Of a stretch of DNA of 64,000 nt, positions 58,971-64,000 are shown in pieces. Under the pieces are notes generated by a model that had not been told where the DNA came from, did no database searches, and saw only the letters and a list, made by a program, of their open reading frames with translations. This DNA comes from Salticus scenicus (taxonomy: Eukaryota; Arthropoda; Arachnida; Araneae; Salticidae). The translations under genes and the position numbers were made by a program. Positions within the stretch are counted from its first letter, which is position 1, and the number at the start of each line of letters is the position of its first letter. The stretch spans positions 199,256,427 through 199,320,426 of the forward strand of contig OZ005660.1 of assembly GCA_963930645.1 (NCBI GenBank), given 5' to 3'.

Positions 58971-61900
58971 TCACCCCACATAAAATTTATTCACTATTTC
59001 CAAGAGATATTCTTCTGTATCGTTCACGCATTTTTCCAGTAGAGCATCTTTTGATATGATTTCATCTGTTGGATTTCTTTTTTTAATGAGCATCTCCAAA
59101 TCTAAATTCACATAGTCTGTATATATGGATAGTAATTGGCTTTCCCGCATTTCATCTTTATTGATTCTTTGAAGAATTTTAAATTTTTGTTTCAATTCCT
59201 TTTGCATTTCCTCGTTCGTGGGAATATGTTTTTGAATCTGTTCCCATTTTAATGAAAAGTATTTTTTGTATAACACCAAAAATAAGTTTTGCATTTCTAC
59301 ATGGGACCAACCATCATTCAATTTAATTTTTTTCTCTTCGGATTGTGAATAAACTTCCGTATGCGGTCTTTTTTGTAATTTTAATTTTATTTTTTTCAAC
59401 AAGTCTTCTTTGGGAGTGCATTTGTCAATTTGTAATGCATTCAACCACTCATTGTATAAATGTTCCCATTCTTGTATTTTCAGCATTTTAACTGCAGCAA
59501 CAAATGCATCCGTGGGTGTTTCATTATCTAAATTTAATTCCTGAAGCCATTGTAAATAAGTTGACTCCCAAACCAATTGTTTCTGATCGTAATATTTTTT
59601 GAAATGTTCATCCATTGTGTTTGGAAGGCTACCTTTGGGTATATCTCCAAAAATTTTTTTCAATACCTCATCAATTCGTTTGACGACTTTATTATGGGTA
59701 ATGTCCGTTAATTTAAAATAAACTTTCATTTGATTACTTTCGGTAAGAGCTTTTTGATATTTCTTCATTCTCTCACTTTCTAGTATGTCCGTAAATAGGG
59801 TATTTTCATTGAGAGAGACATTAAAATGTTGAGCCAATCTCTCTAATTGTTTTACTTTCGTCATTAGCGTTATTTTTTTGGGTGCTTTTCGAGTAAGGGG
59901 TACAGTCTTGGTACCATATTTTTCTAATACATTTTGCATCCAGGTCACTTCGTCTTGCGCTATATCTGGATCCATCTGTCGTTGAAGATTCATTACAAAT
60001 TCTTTAGACTTGACCAAGTTATCGATATGTAATAGGAACCAATTGTCTTGGTCTGCAAATTGAGGTGTAAACTTCATCATATTATGGTGCAAGTTTTTCA
60101 CAAGATCGTCTGGAGTCACATCAGGAGTGATCAGACTTTCATAAAATTGTTTAAACAAAAGATATTCTTTTAGCAATTCCTGTTTCCAGCAAATTTTGCT
60201 CTGGGTCTTGATATTGGGAGTAGCAGACATTAAATCATTTATTATCCCATTGTTCTCCAACGACTGCCGAAGTAATTCGATCACGTCGTCTAACCACATA
60301 TTATTTGATTCAGAAGGGTTTACAAATTGCTGTAACAAACGTAATTGGTCCAAAAAATGAGCTTGATTAAAATTTCTAAAATATGAAGTAAGATTTTGAA
60401 AAAACTGTTTATCTTTAGCTAATTTAGGTAGAAATTCATCAAACCATTCAGGATTTTTACTTAAATGTTCGCCTCCTGCGTAAATTACAGCCTCTCGTAA
60501 AGCAATCAATTTTTCAATAACTGTTTCATGAAAGTTATCCAGAGTCACTCTCCATTGAAGATGGTCTTCCATAAGGGTGAAATAATGCAAAATTTTTTGG
60601 TGCATTTCCTCATATTTTTTACAATAATCTATTACATAATTTACAACATTTTCCTTCCTTGGTATAGAAAGAGCATTGGCAATGGCATCGAATTGAGAGG
60701 GGTTGGTATCATTGAATGATTCGATGACTACTTGGGCAAAGGATTCGGGTCGAACGTTCACTAAATGGAGCTTCCTTTCGATTTCTTTGCATTGTTTCTC
60801 AACTAAATTTAACAATGATTGATTGTCTTTCAGTTCCCCTATCACATAGTCTTCCCATCCCACTTGATTGGGAAAGGTATCATGTAAATAGTCTAATATT
60901 TTTTTATCCGCTCGTATTTTTTGATACAATTCACTTTCTCGAGTAAGACAATCTAGGTAAGTTTTTTGTGCATTCTCCAACTCCGTTTGTAACTGTTCGA
61001 TTTTACTATTCATGGGTTGCAGCGCAGGGTCTTCTTCGGGTTCCACTGAATTGAGCTCCATTGCGATTTCTTGACATCGTTTCCCCACTCGAGTAAGACA
61101 ATCTTCGTAATTTTTTTGTGCATTCTCCAACACCGTTTCTAAATGTAGGATTCTGTTATTAATGGGTTCCAGCACGTTACTGGAGTCTCCTTTGAACAAT
61201 TCGATGAGTACTTCGGCAAAGGATTCGGGTCGAAGGTCCACTAAATAGAACTCCGTTTCGATTTCTTTACATTGTTCTCTAACTGAATTTAACAATGATT
61301 GGTTGTCTTTCAGTTTCCCGATAACGTAGTCCTCCCATCCCACTTGAGGGGGGAAAGTATGATGTAAATAGTCTAATATTTTTTGATTCGCTTTTTCTCG
61401 AGCAAGACAATCTCGGTAAGCTTTTTGTACCTTCTCCAGTTCCGTTTGTAACTGTATGCTTTTAGATTGTTCTAAGCTATTAATTGCTTGCAAGGGTTGC
61501 ACTTCTGAAATGACAACATTACCCGAGTCTTCTATAGATCCACTACTTTGTTGTAATTGCTGATACAAAGTTTCAATCATTCTATTTGCTTCTTGGCAAT
61601 GCTGTTTTAAATGAACATTTTCAGCCCCGTACTGATTTATGGAATTCTCGAAAAAATTCCTTGTTAAAACGAGTGTATTTTGCAACTCTGAATTCTTTAA
61701 GTGGTAGGACTGGAGTAGACTGTTTGTTTGACAGAGTTGTGTCTGTAACTCTGTCTTATTCTTATGAACGACTCTTAAACTATTTTGATATTTTTCTACT
61801 TTTTCTTGATATTCCTGTATTTTATGTTTATGGTTTTGAAGTTCCTCTTTACATTGATTTAGTTCAGTGTTACGTGTTTGAAGTTCGTTTTCAGATTTCG

Positions 61901-62384
61901 CGAGGTCAACTTTCAATGCTTGAAGGGTGTCCTGACATCTCGCGAGGTCATCCTTAGATGTTTGAAGGGTGTCCCGACATTTCGTGAGTTCATTCTCACA
62001 GACTCGAAGGGCGTCCTGACATTTCGTGAAGTCATTCTTCGATGCTTGAAGTTCCACCCGACATTGCGCGAGGCCATCTTTACAGGCTTGAAGTTCGTCC
62101 TGACATTGCGTGAGGCGATCATCCCTATTCCATTGATTTTTATCCGATAATCTCTCCCTAGAACAAGCGTTTATTTGGCAAAGTTTTAATAAAAAATCTA
62201 AAAAACTTTTGCTTTGTAAAAAAAGACTCAAGTTATCTTCGATAATGGGTTCACTTAAAAGGAAAGCTTGAGTCAAGTCATTCGTCAGTTCTTTTTTTAA
62301 CGTATTGACAGTGGTATGGGCTATAACATCGTCTGGGTATTGCTTGGTTTTTAGGATGTGTTCGACAAGGGTTTTAAAAACCAT
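58971..62384 (-). CDS. Large coiled-coil protein, 1,137 aa, with nested repeats
   Basis: The frame is open to 62,549, but the first ATG is at 62,384. Residues about 91-188 are seven tandem 14-residue units of the form LxxCxxxLQxxKxx, exactly two heptads each, for example LTKCRDTLQTSKDD. Residues about 190-300 continue as coiled coil. A unit containing DYLH.TFP.QVGWEDYVIG, then LKDNQSLLN and RPESFA(E/Q)V, occurs twice about 170 residues apart with LQTELE..QK.Y.DCL.RE linkers. The C-terminal half is helical, Lys-rich and not obviously repetitive. This is the build of a structural or tegument-like, or cytoskeletal-anchoring protein. No motif of an enzyme is seen. It overlaps the upstream gene by 34 bases. 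Confidence 0.8.
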   Translation of the reverse strand: MVFKTLVEHILKTKQYPDDVIAHTTVNTLKKELTNDLTQAFLLSEPIIEDNLSLFLQSKSFLDFLLKLCQINACSRERLSDKNQWNRDDRLTQCQDELQACKDGLAQCRVELQASKNDFTKCQDALRVCENELTKCRDTLQTSKDDLARCQDTLQALKVDLAKSENELQTRNTELNQCKEELQNHKHKIQEYQEKVEKYQNSLRVVHKNKTELQTQLCQTNSLLQSYHLKNSELQNTLVLTRNFFENSINQYGAENVHLKQHCQEANRMIETLYQQLQQSSGSIEDSGNVVISEVQPLQAINSLEQSKSIQLQTELEKVQKAYRDCLAREKANQKILDYLHHTFPPQVGWEDYVIGKLKDNQSLLNSVREQCKEIETEFYLVDLRPESFAEVLIELFKGDSSNVLEPINNRILHLETVLENAQKNYEDCLTRVGKRCQEIAMELNSVEPEEDPALQPMNSKIEQLQTELENAQKTYLDCLTRESELYQKIRADKKILDYLHDTFPNQVGWEDYVIGELKDNQSLLNLVEKQCKEIERKLHLVNVRPESFAQVVIESFNDTNPSQFDAIANALSIPRKENVVNYVIDYCKKYEEMHQKILHYFTLMEDHLQWRVTLDNFHETVIEKLIALREAVIYAGGEHLSKNPEWFDEFLPKLAKDKQFFQNLTSYFRNFNQAHFLDQLRLLQQFVNPSESNNMWLDDVIELLRQSLENNGIINDLMSATPNIKTQSKICWKQELLKEYLLFKQFYESLITPDVTPDDLVKNLHHNMMKFTPQFADQDNWFLLHIDNLVKSKEFVMNLQRQMDPDIAQDEVTWMQNVLEKYGTKTVPLTRKAPKKITLMTKVKQLERLAQHFNVSLNENTLFTDILESERMKKYQKALTESNQMKVYFKLTDITHNKVVKRIDEVLKKIFGDIPKGSLPNTMDEHFKKYYDQKQLVWESTYLQWLQELNLDNETPTDAFVAAVKMLKIQEWEHLYNEWLNALQIDKCTPKEDLLKKIKLKLQKRPHTEVYSQSEEKKIKLNDGWSHVEMQNLFLVLYKKYFSLKWEQIQKHIPTNEEMQKELKQKFKILQRINKDEMRESQLLSIYTDYVNLDLEMLIKKRNPTDEIISKDALLEKCVNDTEEYLLEIVNKFYVG

Positions 62385-63400
62385 CTTGTTTCCTCGCCGA
62401 AAAGTATTTTGGCTACATGGACCAGATCCATGTACAAAAACTTGTACTTTTCGGATGTTTGAATTTGCAACCAAGACAAAATCTCCATAATCTCCTTCTT
62501 TTTGATATGTAAACCGTAAACATAATATCTCAAACCAAATTTTTTCCAAGTGTCTTCATTTTTATAGAAAGGTAACCAACAGTTACAGATGACGGAATTG
62601 AAATCTCGGTAAGGTTCTTTCAGCTGAGTGACCACCATCGGGGAAACGTATTCCACTTGATGGTTTCGAGAGATCAAGAATAGAGTTCCCACAGGTTCTT
62701 CGTCGGTTAAAAGGACTTCACATTGATAGAAATCGGGAGGGGGTAAGACAGAAGGTTGCAGGTCGGATCGTTTTAAAATCATGTGGACTTCCCTGCCAAA
62801 ATAAGCGGAAGGATTGGAGTAGGTGGTCTTGGTGAACGATTCGTTACAAAGAGCGAATACAAAATGAGTCCACCTATTGAATTGTTTCAACCCGTCACCC
62901 GATCGTTTAAAGAACCTGAGATTGGCGACTTCCTGGAGGGTCAGGGCTCGTTTCTGTTCCTTCGCTTCAAATATACGGTAGAGGGCTTGAAAAGCAATTT
63001 CTCTTCGGCACTTCTTCATGATAGGGGAAAGGGGATTATTTTTAGAAATGACAAAGAGGGTCGAAGCATGAAAATAACTATACAAAATTTTATGCGGAGT
63101 GAAGAGAGCCCGGAGTAAAGTTTCACAGGCCCCATCCGGGACACAGATGCCACCCGCCGTGCTGACACTTCCGATCTCGTATAACAAAAAATTTTTCCCT
63201 CGGTTAATGGACGGACACTTTCCCTGTATGACGAGGATACTGTTTTCCGGAGGGTCAATGGCTGTCGAATCTAGAAAATTGGATTTATACGTGACGATCG
63301 CGCGTTTAAAGCGTAGAGCCACGAAATGAAACCGTTTAAACTTATTTCCAAACACATCAATGTAATTGTTTAACTCTCTTTGTAAGAAGAGGACGTTCAT
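62351..63400 (-). CDS. Unknown protein, 349 aa
   Basis: Starts MNVLFLQRELNNYIDVFGNK. It is a globular protein with mixed alpha/beta character, e.g. NSILVIQGKCPSINRGKNFL, VFALCNESF, VEYVSPMVVTQL and GLRYYVYGLHIKKKE. No transmembrane segment and no motif that I recognise. Its place next to an RNA polymerase subunit gene makes a role in late gene expression (for example a P47-type subunit) conceivable, but nothing in the sequence shows it. Base composition is nearer 43% GC. It overlaps the coiled-coil gene by 34 bases. Confidence 0.75.
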   Translation of the reverse strand: MNVLFLQRELNNYIDVFGNKFKRFHFVALRFKRAIVTYKSNFLDSTAIDPPENSILVIQGKCPSINRGKNFLLYEIGSVSTAGGICVPDGACETLLRALFTPHKILYSYFHASTLFVISKNNPLSPIMKKCRREIAFQALYRIFEAKEQKRALTLQEVANLRFFKRSGDGLKQFNRWTHFVFALCNESFTKTTYSNPSAYFGREVHMILKRSDLQPSVLPPPDFYQCEVLLTDEEPVGTLFLISRNHQVEYVSPMVVTQLKEPYRDFNSVICNCWLPFYKNEDTWKKFGLRYYVYGLHIKKKEIMEILSWLQIQTSEKYKFLYMDLVHVAKILFGEETRWFLKPLSNTS

Positions 63401-63441
63401 GGTAAACTTGTTGTTTGTGATTTACAACCCCCCTTTTATGT

Positions 63442-63455
63442 AAAAAAAAAAAAAA

Positions 63456-63489
<34 letters not shown>
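63442..63489. repeat. A(18)T(30) tract between tandem minus-strand genes
   Basis: The last T is the first base of the TCA complement of the TGA stop of the polymerase gene, so the stop passes straight into an A run on the coding strand. The A run lies about 40 bases upstream of the ATG at 63,400. Confidence 0.9.
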
Positions 63490-64000
63490 CACCAGGGGTG
63501 GATGCTGCTGAATTGAAAATTTTTCTGGATCAGCACGGTGTCGAGGAGAAAGTCGAACGTTTCGGCGGACAAAATATCGGTATAGTGATACCCGTCCAAC
63601 GCATGCAACAAAATGACCCGCTTTTGACCGTCCACGATTCTTCCCCAGTAATCCACCTTCATATCGTGCGTGTTGGACATGGTTTTGTTGTACACGTAGC
63701 CCGGCAACCAAATGTTTTGCATTTGATACAAAGCGTTCAAAGAGGTTCTTCCGTGAGCCGACGCTTCCACCCCTTTCAATCCCGATTTAAACGAATTTCG
63801 AATGACGGTGCCGCTCTGCAAGCCAATTTGACCGAATAATTCTTGCACGTTTTCCGCGTTGCCTTTGGCTCCCGCCAGGATTTGGGTGGTGATGCAACAG
63901 GGGTGGGCCATGAAATCGCCTCCCTTCTGGAGGATGGCTTCGATGGTGTTCATTTCTTCCAAGGTGAGCGCAAAACACAAGTCGTTTTGGAGTCGATCCA
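63489..64000 (-). CDS. RNA polymerase largest-subunit (beta-prime/RPB1/LEF-9 type) C-terminal part, incomplete
   Basis: The frame is open to the window edge, so the N-terminus lies beyond 64,000. About 170 residues are visible. ILAGAKGNAENVQELFGQIG matches the bridge-helix-to-switch region of multisubunit RNA polymerases (GAKG...N..Q..G.IG.Q). SFKSGLKGVEASAHGRTSLN matches the trigger-loop start (SF..GL...E...H..GR..L). A G-Y-V-Y-N-K segment and a closing DYWGRIVDGQKRVILL then correspond to the repeat-strand after it. Baculoviruses and relatives encode such a subunit as LEF-9, part of the late-promoter polymerase. The catalytic DFDGD motif would lie upstream, outside the window. A short C-terminus fits a viral form. 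Confidence 0.65.

Noticed and set aside
61878..62150. Plus-strand frame with regular REVILRCLKGV-like repeats
   Set aside because: It is the antisense reading of the 42-bp repeats in the coiled-coil gene.
1..64000. tRNA and rRNA genes
   Set aside because: Only SINE-embedded, decayed Pol III boxes were seen; no cloverleaf or rRNA-like sequence was recognised.

Overview
This window joins two kinds of DNA. Positions 1 to about 25,440 look like non-coding arthropod nuclear DNA. They are AT-rich and packed with microsatellites, tRNA-derived SINEs, MITEs with TA target duplications, two pogo/Tigger-type transposons, three larger elements with clear 8-bp target-site duplications, and a Penelope-like GIY-YIG endonuclease fragment. 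I see no intact host protein gene. The repeats fit an arthropod, perhaps a chelicerate; that taxon is a guess.

Positions 25,441-43,041 form a repeat-dominated block bounded by long imperfect terminal inverted repeats flanked by TA. It holds three GC-rich genes: a small unknown protein, a 477-residue protein ending in a PLDLS motif, and a RING protein with a Ser/Ala-rich body. It also holds two oppositely oriented arrays of a 430-bp repeat (each unit with a CTCF-like motif), 190-bp and 410-bp tandem arrays, a CRE/CCAAT promoter-like island with a consensus splice donor, a 73-bp perfect palindrome, and a large A/T-cored palindromic array resembling a viral homologous region or origin.

Positions 43,149-64,000 are a compact, mostly AT-rich gene block running off the right end. 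It reads as part of a large nuclear arthropod DNA virus of the baculovirus/nudivirus/nimavirus type, either integrated or joined to host DNA in assembly. The genes are: a two-BIR plus RING inhibitor of apoptosis, two PIF-like Cys-rich membrane proteins, two RING-H2 proteins, two F-box-like proteins, an innexin (vinnexin-like), a complete cysteinyl-tRNA synthetase, an internally duplicated VDMDGF-family protein, a Tyr/Gly repeat protein, a 1,137-residue coiled-coil protein, several unknown proteins, and the C-terminal part of an RNA polymerase largest-subunit homologue. Most genes here, in any orientation, are set apart by long palindromic A(n)T(n) tracts, several of which abut a stop codon directly.

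Together the genes suggest a virus with its own transcription and per-os entry machinery, plus a host-control kit aimed at apoptosis, ubiquitin-dependent turnover, cell-cell junctions, translation and transcriptional repression. All calls come from reading the sequence; no searches were run. Family names for the weaker proteins are flagged as impressions.
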